64,000 nt of DNA from Aeoliella straminimaris (GCF_024054565.1 NZ_JAMXLR010000003.1:62001-126000), one strand, 5' to 3'. Positions 53,615 through 62,891 are shown, counted from the first letter of the stretch. Made by a program: numbers and translations. The notes: generated from the sequence alone by a model not told the origin.

Positions 53615-53821
53615 ATGTCCGCAGCTACTACAACCAACGAAATGGACCGTTCGACCAAAGTCTCCACACAGCAACAGAACCAACTGACTGACGAATCGAT
53701 GCAACCCGTGCCCGATCTAATTGACTACGTCCGCGACTACGCTCGACAGAAACCGAAGGTGGCCGCAATGTGGTGCTTTGGACTGGGCTTCGTGCTGGGC
53801 TGGCGCTTGAAGCCGTGGTAA
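53615..53821 (+). CDS. Small membrane protein, last gene of the CsbD operon
   Basis: A 68-residue protein with a polar Gln/Thr-rich N-terminus and the same tail pattern as its neighbours: ARQKPKVAAMWCFGLGFVLGWRLKPW. AAAGG stands before the ATG. Unknown family. The stop is only six bases from the end of the opposing cdsA gene, and I see no terminator between them. Confidence 0.72.
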   Translation: MSAATTTNEMDRSTKVSTQQQNQLTDESMQPVPDLIDYVRDYARQKPKVAAMWCFGLGFVLGWRLKPW

Positions 53822-53827
53822 GGCGGT

Positions 53828-54820
53828 TCAGGGGCCGACCACGTGTCCCATCCACAAGGCATAGCTCACCGGCGCTGCCAGCAGAATGGAGTCCAACAGG
53901 TCGAGAAAGCCCCCGAAGCCGGGCATCCAGGTGCTGGAATCCTTCACACCGGCGTCCCGCTTCAACAGGCTAATGGCCAAGTCGCCAAGCACTCCGGCCA
54001 ATCCCACGATCAGTGCATAGATGACGACGCCTGTCATCCACTGCGTGGAGGTTTGTTCGTGCTCGCACCCAAGCCAATGGGCGACCGGCCCCAAGAAGAA
54101 CATCGCCCCGGCAATCGATCCGATGAAGCCGCCAATGGTGCCTTCCCAGGTCTTGCCGGGGCTGAGTTTGGGCGTCATCTTGTGGCGCCCAAACGCGTGG
54201 CCGGCGAAGTAAGCGCCGGTGTCATTCATCTTTACCGTGGCAATCGTGGTGAGCAGGGCCAGCATGCCCCAGCGGCAGTCGTCCGTACCATCGGGCTGCA
54301 TCCACACACCACCAGAGATGATCCGCAGCTGCACGAGGAAGCCCATCAATCCGCCGGCGTAGCTAATGGCGAACATCGTGCGGGCCAGGCGAGTGGCAAT
54401 GGTGCCTGGCGGCTGGTCGGGTCCATCGTAGGTGGCCATTTCATATATCAGGGCCAGTAGCAAGCCGCTTATCAGCCCCCACGCGATCCAGCCGGTGCGA
54501 CCGCTAACGCCACCATCCGGGTAGTAGAGCGTCATGGGCGCCGTGCTGGCCAACACCGTCAGCATGGTGGCCATATAAACCAGAGGGCGCCAGGGAATAC
54601 TCTTGGTGCGATCCTGCTTGGCTTCTTTGACACTGCCACCCATCCGCTGGGCGGCGGCCTTTTCGTTGAGCCCCATCAGTTCGCCCGCGCACATCCATGC
54701 GCCGACCAACGCCAGCGGTAACATGAAAATACCAGGCCGAGGGCCAAACTGATCAAGCCATGCCAGCCCCAGCACCAACGAGATGGCAATCGCCGCCAGG
54801 ATAAGTCGCCAGTGGAGCAT
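53828..54820 (-). CDS. cdsA: Phosphatidate cytidylyltransferase
   Basis: A 330-residue membrane enzyme making CDP-diacylglycerol for phospholipid synthesis. About eight helices are followed by the CDS signature SLLKRDAGVKDSSTWMPGFGGFLDLLDSILLAAPV. The usual His-Gly-Gly and Asp-Arg pairs of that signature appear as FGG and DL here, a departure seen in divergent bacterial members. It follows uppS on the same strand (82-base gap), the classic uppS-cdsA pairing. Confidence 0.92.
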   Translation of the reverse strand: MLHWRLILAAIAISLVLGLAWLDQFGPRPGIFMLPLALVGAWMCAGELMGLNEKAAAQRMGGSVKEAKQDRTKSIPWRPLVYMATMLTVLASTAPMTLYYPDGGVSGRTGWIAWGLISGLLLALIYEMATYDGPDQPPGTIATRLARTMFAISYAGGLMGFLVQLRIISGGVWMQPDGTDDCRWGMLALLTTIATVKMNDTGAYFAGHAFGRHKMTPKLSPGKTWEGTIGGFIGSIAGAMFFLGPVAHWLGCEHEQTSTQWMTGVVIYALIVGLAGVLGDLAISLLKRDAGVKDSSTWMPGFGGFLDLLDSILLAAPVSYALWMGHVVGP

Positions 54821-54902
54821 CGATGCGGGACGTTACAGGAGGAATTCGGAAACGAAGGATGCCCAGCTTCTCGCAGCGATCGAATTCATGGCTGGAGACT
54901 AT

Positions 54903-55658
54903 TCAGGCTAAATCGGGGAGTCCACCGAAGCGTCGATCTCGGGCTGCGTAAGCGCGAATCGCTTCATGCAACGCCGATTCATCGAACTCAGGCCAGCAAC
55001 GGTCGGTCACCCAGATCTCAGCATAGCTTATCTGCCAGAGCAGAAAATTGCTAACGCGCATTTCGCCGGCCGTACGAACCAGCAAGTCCGGATCGGCCAG
55101 GCCAGCCGTGTACAGATGGCCCGAAACCGTATCCTCGGTGATGTCCTCGGGCTGCAGCGCGCCGTCTCGCACCCGGCCGGCAATGGCGCGAACCGCGTCG
55201 ACAATCTCGCCCCGGCCACCGTAATTGATGGCCAAATTGAGCCACATGCCCGTGTTGCCACGGCTCATTTCGATGGTTTTGTCGAGCTCTTCCAAGACAT
55301 GATCGGGAATGGCGGCCCGCCGGCCCAGCATCCTCACCCGCAGGTTATTGCGCATGATCGGTTCCCGCTCGTCGATGATGTACTGCTTGAGCAGCAACAT
55401 CAGAAACGAAATCTCGTCGGCGGGCCGTTTCCAGTTTTCGCTGCTCAGGCAGTAGAGCGTGAGCTGGCCGATGCCGAGATCGGAACAGAGCTCGGTGATT
55501 TCGCGAACCACGGCAGCCCCCCGCTGATGGCCTTCCACCCGCGGCAGTCCCCGCCGTTGGGCCCAGCGACCGTTGCCATCCATGATCATGGCGATGTGGG
55601 CGGGGCGGCGTTCGGGGGGAACGTCGGAGAGCGGTCCGGCGGCATCGGCTGGCAACAT
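54903..55658 (-). CDS. uppS: Undecaprenyl/isoprenyl diphosphate synthase
   Basis: A 251-residue cis-prenyltransferase making the lipid carrier for peptidoglycan and other glycans. Motifs are PAHIAMIMDGNGRWAQRRGLPRVEGHQRG, the substrate region LTLYCLSSENWKRP, and the C-terminal PDLLVRTAGEMRVSNFLLWQISYAEIWVTDRCWPEF. The usual SGExRxSNFLLWQ is TAGEMRVSNFLLWQ here. It lies 12 bases after purA on the same strand, so co-transcription is likely. Confidence 0.96.
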   Translation of the reverse strand: MLPADAAGPLSDVPPERRPAHIAMIMDGNGRWAQRRGLPRVEGHQRGAAVVREITELCSDLGIGQLTLYCLSSENWKRPADEISFLMLLLKQYIIDEREPIMRNNLRVRMLGRRAAIPDHVLEELDKTIEMSRGNTGMWLNLAINYGGRGEIVDAVRAIAGRVRDGALQPEDITEDTVSGHLYTAGLADPDLLVRTAGEMRVSNFLLWQISYAEIWVTDRCWPEFDESALHEAIRAYAARDRRFGGLPDLA

Positions 55659-55670
55659 GACGATTCGCTA

Positions 55671-56996
55671 CTAGCTGGTCTGGGTGAGCGACTCGTTGAG
55701 CACGATAGTCTGGGCGCGACCCGGCCCCACCGACACCACGTCGACCGGACATCCCACTAACTCGGCGATTCGATCGAGATACGCATGAGCCGCGGCAGGT
55801 AGATCGTCGTACGACTGCGCGCCATCGATCTCCTCTTTCCAGCCCGATACGGTCTCGTAGATCGGTTTGACGCGCCGCAGATCGTCGACGTGGCTGGGGA
55901 ACACGTTGGTCTGCTGCCCGTCGATCTCGTAGGCCGTGCAGATGTGGAGTTCGTCCAGCCCGCTGAGTACGTCCATCAGCATGATGCATAGCCCATCCAC
56001 ACCGCCCAAGCGAGCGGTGTAGCGGATCGCCACGGCGTCGAGCCAGCCACAGCGACGCGGACGACGGGTAACGGTGCCGTACTCGTTGCCACGGTCGCGC
56101 AGGTACTGTCCCGTGTCGTCGTGCAGTTCGGTGGGGAAAGGTCCGCCGCCGACTCGCGTGGAGTAGGCCTTCACGACGCCCAGCACGCGATCGAGGTACT
56201 TGCCCGGCACGCCCGATCCGTTGGAGATACCGACGCCGGAACTGTTGCTGCTGGTCACATAGGGATAGGTGCCGTGGTCGACGTCCAGCAGCGATCCCTG
56301 CGCGCCCTCGAACAGCACATGCTCGCCCTGCTCCAGGGCCGAGAGCAACAGCTCGGTGGTATCGTCGACGTAAGGCTTCAGGCGCTCAGCGAAGTCGGAG
56401 TATTGCTTATAGATGGCGTCGGCCTCGAGCGGCTCGAACTCACCATCAGTAACCATGGCGGCCAGCACCTGGTTCTTCGCTTCGGTGATGTGAAAGATGC
56501 GTTCTTTGAAATCGTCGCGGTACATGTCGCCCAGGCGGATGGCATGGCTGCGAGCCACCTTGTCGCGATAGCAGGGGCCGATGCCGCGCTGGGTGGTACC
56601 GATGCTCTCGCCGCCGGTACTGGTATCGAGCACCCGGTCCTCGGCGAAATGCCAAGGCAAGATGACATGCGTCCGATTGCTGATCTTCAGGCTGTCGCCA
56701 TCCAGATTGATGTCGCGGCCGACCAGTTCTTCGATCTCTTCGAGCACCTTGGCGGGGTTCAGCACCACGCCACCGGTGATCAAACAGGTCACGTCCGGCG
56801 TCAGCACGCCACTGGGCAGCAACGAGAGTTTGTAGACCTCGTCGCCCACCACCACCGTGTGGCCAGCGTTGGCTCCACCTTGATAGCGAACGACATAGCG
56901 ACGGCCCGCCGTAAGCAGGTCGACGATTTTACCTTTGGCTTCGTCGCCCCACTGCAGACCAATTACACATGTACCCGGCACGCTACTCGCCCTCAT
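55671..56996 (-). CDS. purA: Adenylosuccinate synthetase
   Basis: A 441-residue GTP-dependent enzyme converting IMP to adenylosuccinate. The P-loop is GLQWGDEAKGKIVDLL, with Ala where GDEGKGK is usual. Other motifs are YQGGANAGHTVV, TTQRGIGPCYRDK, EGAQGSLLDVDHGTYPYVTSSN and TGRPRRCGWLD-type RRPRRCGWLDAVAIRY. Length and order are standard. First gene of a purA-uppS-cdsA run. Confidence 0.96.
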   Translation of the reverse strand: MRASSVPGTCVIGLQWGDEAKGKIVDLLTAGRRYVVRYQGGANAGHTVVVGDEVYKLSLLPSGVLTPDVTCLITGGVVLNPAKVLEEIEELVGRDINLDGDSLKISNRTHVILPWHFAEDRVLDTSTGGESIGTTQRGIGPCYRDKVARSHAIRLGDMYRDDFKERIFHITEAKNQVLAAMVTDGEFEPLEADAIYKQYSDFAERLKPYVDDTTELLLSALEQGEHVLFEGAQGSLLDVDHGTYPYVTSSNSSGVGISNGSGVPGKYLDRVLGVVKAYSTRVGGGPFPTELHDDTGQYLRDRGNEYGTVTRRPRRCGWLDAVAIRYTARLGGVDGLCIMLMDVLSGLDELHICTAYEIDGQQTNVFPSHVDDLRRVKPIYETVSGWKEEIDGAQSYDDLPAAAHAYLDRIAELVGCPVDVVSVGPGRAQTIVLNESLTQTS

Positions 56997-57072
56997 TTAC
57001 GCGAAGAAAACCGCACAAACCCCGGATTTTAGGGCCAATAGGTGGGGGCGGTCAAGCTGCCGGGCGGGCGGG

Positions 57073-58983
57073 CTACTTAATCTCCAGCGAGAAAGGCATC
57101 ATCAGCACCACCGGCTCGCGGAATACCCGCCGAACCGTCTTGGCATGGCCGATCAACTTCTTGAATTCTGGGTGCAATTCGCCCAGCCCCAGGTCGACCT
57201 TCACCTCGACCTCCTTCTCGGCTTCATTTCCCCCCAGGAGCGACTCGAACAGATCGGGCGACTTGGGCAGGGTGATGATTTTGACCTCTTTGTCGGAATC
57301 GATCCCGGCCAGCTGCTTGGCCGCCGCAATCGAATCGTCCAGGGTGCCCAGCTCGTCGACCAGGCCGTTGGCCAGGGCCTGACGCCCGGTATAGACCTTG
57401 CCACCCGCCAGCTTTTTCAGCTGCTCGACCGGCATGTCGCGGCCAGCCGCGGCCTTGGAGGTGAACTGCTCGTAGGTGTCCTCCATCATGCTGGTGATGG
57501 CTTCGCGTTCGCCTTCGGTGAACTTGTTGGTGGTGGAAAACACGCCGCTGTTGGCGCCACGGCTGATAACGTCGATCGAAATGCCTAGCTTGTCGTACAG
57601 GCCTTTCAGGGCGATCTTGCCACCCACGACACCGATCGAACCGGTGATCGTAGCCGGCTCGGCGTAGATTTTGTCGGTGCCCATGGCAATGTAGTAACCG
57701 CCGCTGGCAGCCACATCGCCCATGCTGGCAACAACCGGCTTATCGATGCTCTGAATCTTGCTCCACATCAGGTCGCTGGCGATCGCCGAGCCACCAGGAC
57801 TGTTGATCCGCAGCACGATGGCCGCCACGTCTTCGTCGTCGTTGGCCTCACGCAATGCTTCGACGATGGTGCTCGACCCCATGGTGCTGGAGCTGCCAAA
57901 CAGATCCGACTGGCTCTTGCCGGTGGTGATGGCTCCCACGGCGTAGACAATGGCTATCTTCTTGCCGCTCGATTTGCTGCTGCTCGAGCCACCCGACATC
58001 AGCTTGATCAGCTTCAGCACGCCGGTGGGGCCGGAAAAATCGGTGTCGACCTTCTTCTTGCCATAGTTCTGCACGTAGACCAACTTGTCGGCGTTCAGCG
58101 ACTTCTGCAGGTCGGACTTCAACTCGCTGGGGTAGGCCACGCGGTCGATCAAGCCGAGCTGCTTCGCCCGACCGGCCGTCAACAGGCCCTGGTCGATGGC
58201 TTCGGTGGCCTGCTTGCGGGTGATGGGACGATCGAACGCCACGGTGGCGATCATTTGCTCGTACACGTCATCGGTCATGGAGGTCAGATTGGCCCGGACC
58301 CCTTCGCTAAAGCTCTCGCGGGTCATCGGCTCGGCAGCCCCTTTGGCTTCCCCCATGTGCACAAAGTCGGCCTCGACGCCAATCTTGTCGAGCAGTCCCT
58401 TATAGAACATGCCCTCCATCCGCACGCCTGGCAGAACCAGCGTACCCGACTCGGGCATTACGATTTCGTCGCAAGCGCAGGCTACCAGATAGTCGGTCGG
58501 CATGGCCATCGTCAGTTGGGCGTACACCTTCTTGCCGCTCTTGCGAAAACGCTTGATGGCTTCCCGCACTTCGTTGATGGTGCCGCGTCCCAGCGATGGA
58601 TTCTCGATGGTGAGGACCAGCCCGTGAATGTCGTCGTCCTCGGCCGCCCGCTCGATGCGCTGCAGCATGCTCCGCAAGTCGACTTGGATGTCGGCAAACA
58701 GTCCGGTGCCACCTGGCCCCTCGGGCAGGCTGCTGGACAGCAGCACTTGGGCCAGACGGGCCTTGGCCAGCTTCTTGCCCTTGGGGGCCTTGTCTTCCGA
58801 CGCGCTCTTGGGCTCGTCCTGTTTGGCCTCCTTCTTGTCCTTCTTATCCTTGGCCTTCTCGGCAGCGGCTGGTTTCTCCGCCGTGGCGGTGTCGGCACCA
58901 GCCGGTATCGTGGCGCAGGCTACCGACACGAACAGCAGCAGAGCAAGAAAGCGAGCGGCGCAGGTGGCCTTACTATTAGACAT
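57073..58983 (-). CDS. sppA: Signal peptide peptidase SppA, 67K type
   Basis: A 636-residue membrane-associated serine protease that degrades cleaved signal peptides. A signal sequence is followed by a Lys/Glu/Ala-rich linker (about 35-75). Two homologous S49 domains come next: the N-terminal one contains Lys214 (MGEAKGAAEPM) and the C-terminal one Ser427 (VAASGGYYIA). This is the expected Ser/Lys dyad of the double-domain form. AGGG lies upstream of the ATG. Given the many signal-peptide-bearing proteins here, it is a plausible housekeeping partner. Confidence 0.95.
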   Translation of the reverse strand: MSNSKATCAARFLALLLFVSVACATIPAGADTATAEKPAAAEKAKDKKDKKEAKQDEPKSASEDKAPKGKKLAKARLAQVLLSSSLPEGPGGTGLFADIQVDLRSMLQRIERAAEDDDIHGLVLTIENPSLGRGTINEVREAIKRFRKSGKKVYAQLTMAMPTDYLVACACDEIVMPESGTLVLPGVRMEGMFYKGLLDKIGVEADFVHMGEAKGAAEPMTRESFSEGVRANLTSMTDDVYEQMIATVAFDRPITRKQATEAIDQGLLTAGRAKQLGLIDRVAYPSELKSDLQKSLNADKLVYVQNYGKKKVDTDFSGPTGVLKLIKLMSGGSSSSKSSGKKIAIVYAVGAITTGKSQSDLFGSSSTMGSSTIVEALREANDDEDVAAIVLRINSPGGSAIASDLMWSKIQSIDKPVVASMGDVAASGGYYIAMGTDKIYAEPATITGSIGVVGGKIALKGLYDKLGISIDVISRGANSGVFSTTNKFTEGEREAITSMMEDTYEQFTSKAAAGRDMPVEQLKKLAGGKVYTGRQALANGLVDELGTLDDSIAAAKQLAGIDSDKEVKIITLPKSPDLFESLLGGNEAEKEVEVKVDLGLGELHPEFKKLIGHAKTVRRVFREPVVLMMPFSLEIK

Positions 58984-59322
58984 GGTTTTTCCCTGTCAAT
59001 TCGGGTGTTCCGGAATCAGATATCAAAAGCATAATGCCAATTAGACGCCCGCTGGCCAAGCTTGGGACACTGGCAGGGCGGGCGGAACAGTTTGCCTACA
59101 TTACCGCAATTCTTGCTCGTGGGTTTCAGGTTTGCCAGGGATTTCGCCATCCCAAAGGTGCAAATTGGGTTAAATCTCCGCATTTCGAGCGAAATTCTCT
59201 CTGGCTGCACGGCGACAGCTTTGGTAATTTCCCGCTCCTTGTCTGCCGCCCGCCCGACGCCGCCTGCCAGCGGCGGGGCCGGATGCTGGCATTTTGCTGC
59301 TCCTGGATTCCGAGGAAATACC
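58984..59322. other. Divergent intergenic region between sppA and the exported protein gene
   Basis: About 339 bases. No supported gene or convincing promoter; it must hold the promoters of both flanking genes. GAGGAAA at the right end is the ribosome binding site of the plus-strand gene. Confidence 0.5.
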
Positions 59323-60540
59323 ATGCGATTTCGCGGTACGTACGCACTGATAACGATGTCCCTGATCGCTGCCTGCACCGCCCAGGCCGAACCGGTTTGG
59401 CGGATGTTCATGCCGACCAATCGTGTCGAATCGAACGTGAATGCCGACTATACCCTCAGCCAGGAGAGTGGACCCTGGATGGTCATGGCTGCCACCTTCA
59501 GTGGCAGCGGAGCCGAACAGCAAGCCCGCGAACTGGTGCTGGAACTTCGTAAGCAGTTCAACCTGGAAGCCTATCACCACTCGATGACCTTTCAACACAC
59601 CGGCGACGAGCGGTTGGGGCGGGGTCTCGATCGCTATGGCGCACCGTTGCGGATGCGGTACCAGAGTGGTGAGCAGAGCCAAGAGCACGCTGTGCTGGTC
59701 GGCAACTTCCCTGCCATCGACGACCCGGCCGCCCAGAAGCTTCTGGATCAAGTAAAGAAGCTCCGCCCCAAGACCCTGGACCGTGACTACAACGAGACAT
59801 CGCAAAACCTGGCCATCGAACGCGACTACTACAACAAGGCGGCCGGCGGTAAGGGGGCTGCCCCCATGTCGAAGGCCTTTTTGACGCGCAATCCAATACT
59901 GCCCGAAGAGTACTTCAATCCCAAAGGCGTCGATCCCTTCGTGGCCAAGATGAACGCCGGCGTGGAACACTCGGTGCTCGATTGCCCCGAGCGGTACACG
60001 GTGAAGGTCGCCACGTTCAGGGGCAAGGCGGTCCTGCAGGGCGCTTTCAGCAGCGGCAGTAAGAGTCGCAATCGAAACAGTGAACCCGACGTCGATCCGC
60101 TGGTCGAGGCAGCCTTGAACGCGCACCGCATCGTCGTGTTCCTGCGGGCCAAAGGCTGGGAAGCTTACGAGTTCCACGATCGCACCGAGAGCTACGTGAC
60201 GATTGGCTCGTTCGACAAGGTGGCCAATCGAACGGCCGACGGTCAGTTGCAGCCCACAGGCGATGTCGACGTCATCCTGCGCACCTTCGGCGCCGCGTAC
60301 AAGACGCCCAGCGCCCTGAGTGTGGGCGCGAACGTCCCCATGCAGGACCGCATGCGGGCCGAAGAGGTTAAACGCAAGTTCAACAACTTGTTCTCCAACC
60401 AGCACGGGCAGATCGCCACGGGCCTGGAGCCAAAGTACATCGAGTACACCAAGAACAAGTTCGTGCCGCTCGATATCACCCCCGAGGTGATCGAAGCACC
60501 GCGGAAATCGATTACCAGTGCCTATGCCTGGGGAAGGTGA
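59323..60540 (+). CDS. Exported protein of unknown function
   Basis: A 405-residue protein with a signal peptide (MRFRGTYALITMSLIAACTAQA). I recognise no named family. Two segments resemble each other loosely: MVMAATFSGSGAEQQARELVLELRKQFNLEAYHHSM and VKVATFRGKAVLQG...LVEAALNAHRIVVFLRAKGWEAYEFHDRTESYVTIGSF, an arrangement reminiscent of SPOR-like beta-alpha-beta modules that bind denuded peptidoglycan. That similarity is a guess by eye. It lies divergent from sppA. Start chosen for the GAGGAAA site and signal peptide. Confidence 0.8.
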   Translation: MRFRGTYALITMSLIAACTAQAEPVWRMFMPTNRVESNVNADYTLSQESGPWMVMAATFSGSGAEQQARELVLELRKQFNLEAYHHSMTFQHTGDERLGRGLDRYGAPLRMRYQSGEQSQEHAVLVGNFPAIDDPAAQKLLDQVKKLRPKTLDRDYNETSQNLAIERDYYNKAAGGKGAAPMSKAFLTRNPILPEEYFNPKGVDPFVAKMNAGVEHSVLDCPERYTVKVATFRGKAVLQGAFSSGSKSRNRNSEPDVDPLVEAALNAHRIVVFLRAKGWEAYEFHDRTESYVTIGSFDKVANRTADGQLQPTGDVDVILRTFGAAYKTPSALSVGANVPMQDRMRAEEVKRKFNNLFSNQHGQIATGLEPKYIEYTKNKFVPLDITPEVIEAPRKSITSAYAWGR

Positions 60541-60635
60541 TCGGCAAACGACCAACGTCGAATGCTCATTGACCACGCCGCGGTTCGCCACCTGGGGAAT
60601 TGCACTTCGGTCCGGGCCCCCGTTACACTTCTCGC

Positions 60636-61241
60636 ATGAGCAAGCGAGTGGTCATCGGGACCCACAACAAGAAGAAGGGCGTTGAACTGGCCGAGATGCT
60701 CGGGCCGTACGGGCTGGAGGTCGCGACGCTCGACGATTTTCCCACCGCGCTCGACGTGGTGGAGGATGGCGATACGTTTGCTGCCAATGCCCGACTGAAG
60801 GCCACGCAGCAAGCCGTCCACCTGGGCGAGTGGGTCCTGGCCGACGACAGCGGCATCGAGATCGACGCCTTGAAGGGCGCGCCGGGAATCTACTCCGCCC
60901 GCTTCGCCGGCGAGCAGGCCACCGACGAGGACAACAATCGATTGTTGCTGGAGAAGCTGGGCGACCTACCCCCTGAGAAGCGGGGAGCTCGCTACTACTG
61001 CCACGTGACGCTGGCCAATCCCACCGGCAAGGTGCGCGCCGAAAGCCACGCCACGTGCCGCGGAATCATCCGCCGCGAGCCGGTGGGCGCGAACGGCTTT
61101 GGCTACGATCCGCTGTTCGAGGTACGCGAGTACCACCGCACCTTCGGCGAGCTCGGCCCCGCAGTGAAGCGGGCTCTCAGCCACCGCTCGCGTGCCATGC
61201 GGGCCATCGTGCCGAAGTTGGTGGCGCTGATTTCCGCGTGA
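60636..61241 (+). CDS. rdgB: XTP/dITP diphosphatase (RdgB/HAM1)
   Basis: A 201-residue pyrophosphatase that removes deaminated purine nucleotides. Motifs are VVIGTHNKKKGVELAEML, DDFPTALDVVEDGDTFAANARLKA, WVLADDSGIEIDAL, GIYSARFAG and NGFGYDPLFEV with SHRSRAM at the end. Standard length. The upstream gap to the exported protein gene is 95 bases. Confidence 0.96.
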   Translation: MSKRVVIGTHNKKKGVELAEMLGPYGLEVATLDDFPTALDVVEDGDTFAANARLKATQQAVHLGEWVLADDSGIEIDALKGAPGIYSARFAGEQATDEDNNRLLLEKLGDLPPEKRGARYYCHVTLANPTGKVRAESHATCRGIIRREPVGANGFGYDPLFEVREYHRTFGELGPAVKRALSHRSRAMRAIVPKLVALISA

Positions 61242-61332
61242 GCACCCTCCTTCTGCTCGCAGTACGCCCGTTTGTGCGCTACAATTTGGGAACGTCGCCT
61301 CCGCTTCCCAAGTTTCTCCCCAGAGTTCCACC

Positions 61333-62655
61333 ATGTTGTTGCGCCTCTGTTGTTTGCTACCTGTGTTGTTTGCTGGTCTGGCCGCGGCGAAAGAAGCACC
61401 GCCCAAGACCGATGAACTCGCCAAGACGTGGGCTGCCGAACATCTGCCCGAAGTGGAAACGTTATACCGCGAGCTGCACCAGGCGCCGGAGCTGTCGTTC
61501 GAAGAGAAGGAGACCGCCGCCCGCATGGCCGACGAGCTCCGCGCGATCGGCGCCGAAGTGCGGACCGATATCGGCGGGCACGGGCTGATTGGCATCCTGA
61601 AGAATGGCGAGGGCAAAACGCTGCTGTTGCGGGCCGATATGGATGCGCTGCCGGTGGTGGAAGAAACTGGCGTGCCATACGCCTCGAAGGTGCTGACCAC
61701 TAACGAGCGTGGGCAGACGGTTGGGGTGATGCACGCCTGTGGTCATGACATTCACATGTCGAACCTGGTAGGCGTTGCCCGCCTGCTGGCCGACAACAAG
61801 GACGCCTGGCAGGGGACGGCCATCTTATTGTTCCAGCCAGCCGAAGAACGCGGCGCGGGGTCCAAGGCCATGCTCGACGATGGCTTGCTCACTATGTTTA
61901 CGCGGCCCGACTTTGCCGTGGCGATGCACGTGGCGGCCGACACGCCGTGCGGCACCATTGGCTATCGCCCTGGCTATGCTTGTGCCAACGTCGATAGTGT
62001 CGACATCACCATCAAAGGCCGCGGCGGCCACGGGGCGTATCCCGAAACCACCATCGACCCCATCGTGGTCGCTGCCAAGTTGGTGCTCGATCTGCAAACG
62101 ATCGTCAGCCGCGAGATCAAACCGACCGAACCGGCCGTCGTTACGGTCGGAGCCATCGAGGGAGGCACCAAGCACAACGTGATTGGCGACGATTGCAAGC
62201 TGCAACTCACGGTGCGCAGCTACTCTCCGCAGGTTCGGCAGCAACTGGCCGAGGCGATTCAGCGCAAGGCCAAGGCCGCCGCAATGAGCGCCGGCGCACC
62301 GGAACCGGAGATTCTCATCTCCGAAGGAACGCCTTCGCTGTACAACGATCCCGAACTCGCCGAGCGCGTGGCCGGCATCGCCAGCCGCATCCTCGGGGCC
62401 GATCAGGTGAAACAGAGCGACCCGACCATGGGGGGCGAAGACTTCAGCCGCTACGGCCTGGCCGGCATCCCGATCTGCATGATAAAAGTTGGTTCGGTGA
62501 GCCAGGAGCGGCTCGACCAGTTTAAGCAGCAGGACACTCCGCCCCCTTCGCTGCACTCACCCCGTTACTACCCGGATCCGAGTGCTACGCTCGAGACCAG
62601 CATCAGCACCATGGGCGCCGTGGCCCTGGAGTTGCTTTCGCCGGAGGATGAATAG
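61333..62655 (+). CDS. M20D amidohydrolase, exported
   Basis: A 440-residue metal-dependent amidohydrolase of the hippurate hydrolase/aminoacylase group. A signal peptide (ending AAAK) is followed by LYRELHQAPELSFEEKETAARMADEL, LLLRADMDALPVVEETGVPYAS and the metal ligands GVMHACGHDIHMSNLVG. LLFQPAEERGAGSKAMLDDGL, the dimerisation lid (GRGGHGAYPETTIDPIVVAAKLVLDLQTIVSRE) and GGEDFSRYG come after. Substrate is an N-acyl amino acid or peptide-like amide, likely in the periplasm. Confidence 0.95.
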   Translation: MLLRLCCLLPVLFAGLAAAKEAPPKTDELAKTWAAEHLPEVETLYRELHQAPELSFEEKETAARMADELRAIGAEVRTDIGGHGLIGILKNGEGKTLLLRADMDALPVVEETGVPYASKVLTTNERGQTVGVMHACGHDIHMSNLVGVARLLADNKDAWQGTAILLFQPAEERGAGSKAMLDDGLLTMFTRPDFAVAMHVAADTPCGTIGYRPGYACANVDSVDITIKGRGGHGAYPETTIDPIVVAAKLVLDLQTIVSREIKPTEPAVVTVGAIEGGTKHNVIGDDCKLQLTVRSYSPQVRQQLAEAIQRKAKAAAMSAGAPEPEILISEGTPSLYNDPELAERVAGIASRILGADQVKQSDPTMGGEDFSRYGLAGIPICMIKVGSVSQERLDQFKQQDTPPPSLHSPRYYPDPSATLETSISTMGAVALELLSPEDE

Positions 62656-62699
62656 CGCGGTGCTTTGGCTGCGTCGCGCGTGGCCTTGACTTCCCAGCG

Positions 62700-62834
62700 C
62701 TAAACCCGTCCGGTGAGTAACAACACCAGGAGGATCAGGAGCAGTAGGCCACCCAACCCGCCGATGTAGACATTCTGCACCAGGGCAGCCACCAGCAACA
62801 CGATCAGTACAACGCCGATTAGTCCAATTCGCAT
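62700..62834 (-). CDS. Very small membrane protein (44 residues)
   Basis: An ATG at 62834 to a TAG at 62700 encodes 44 residues beginning MRIGLIGVVLIVLLVAALV. It has a first hydrophobic helix, a short QNVYIGGLGG turn and a second helix (LLLLILLVLLLTGRV). Layout and the GG...LLxLLLLxGR ending are like DUF3309/Lmo0937-type small stress membrane proteins, though I cannot confirm the family. No strong Shine-Dalgarno. It lies downstream of, and is co-oriented with, the membrane protein at 62892 and may follow it in an operon. Confidence 0.62.
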   Translation of the reverse strand: MRIGLIGVVLIVLLVAALVQNVYIGGLGGLLLLILLVLLLTGRV

Positions 62835-62891
62835 GACAATACTCGCTTGTTCAAAAAATGAGAGATAGTGGATTGGGGGTCGAGTTACGGC

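Noticed and set aside
59170-60591. Open frame of 473 codons on the minus strand
   Set aside because: Antisense to the exported protein gene that has a signal peptide and a good ribosome binding site; the antisense product shows no recognisable domain.
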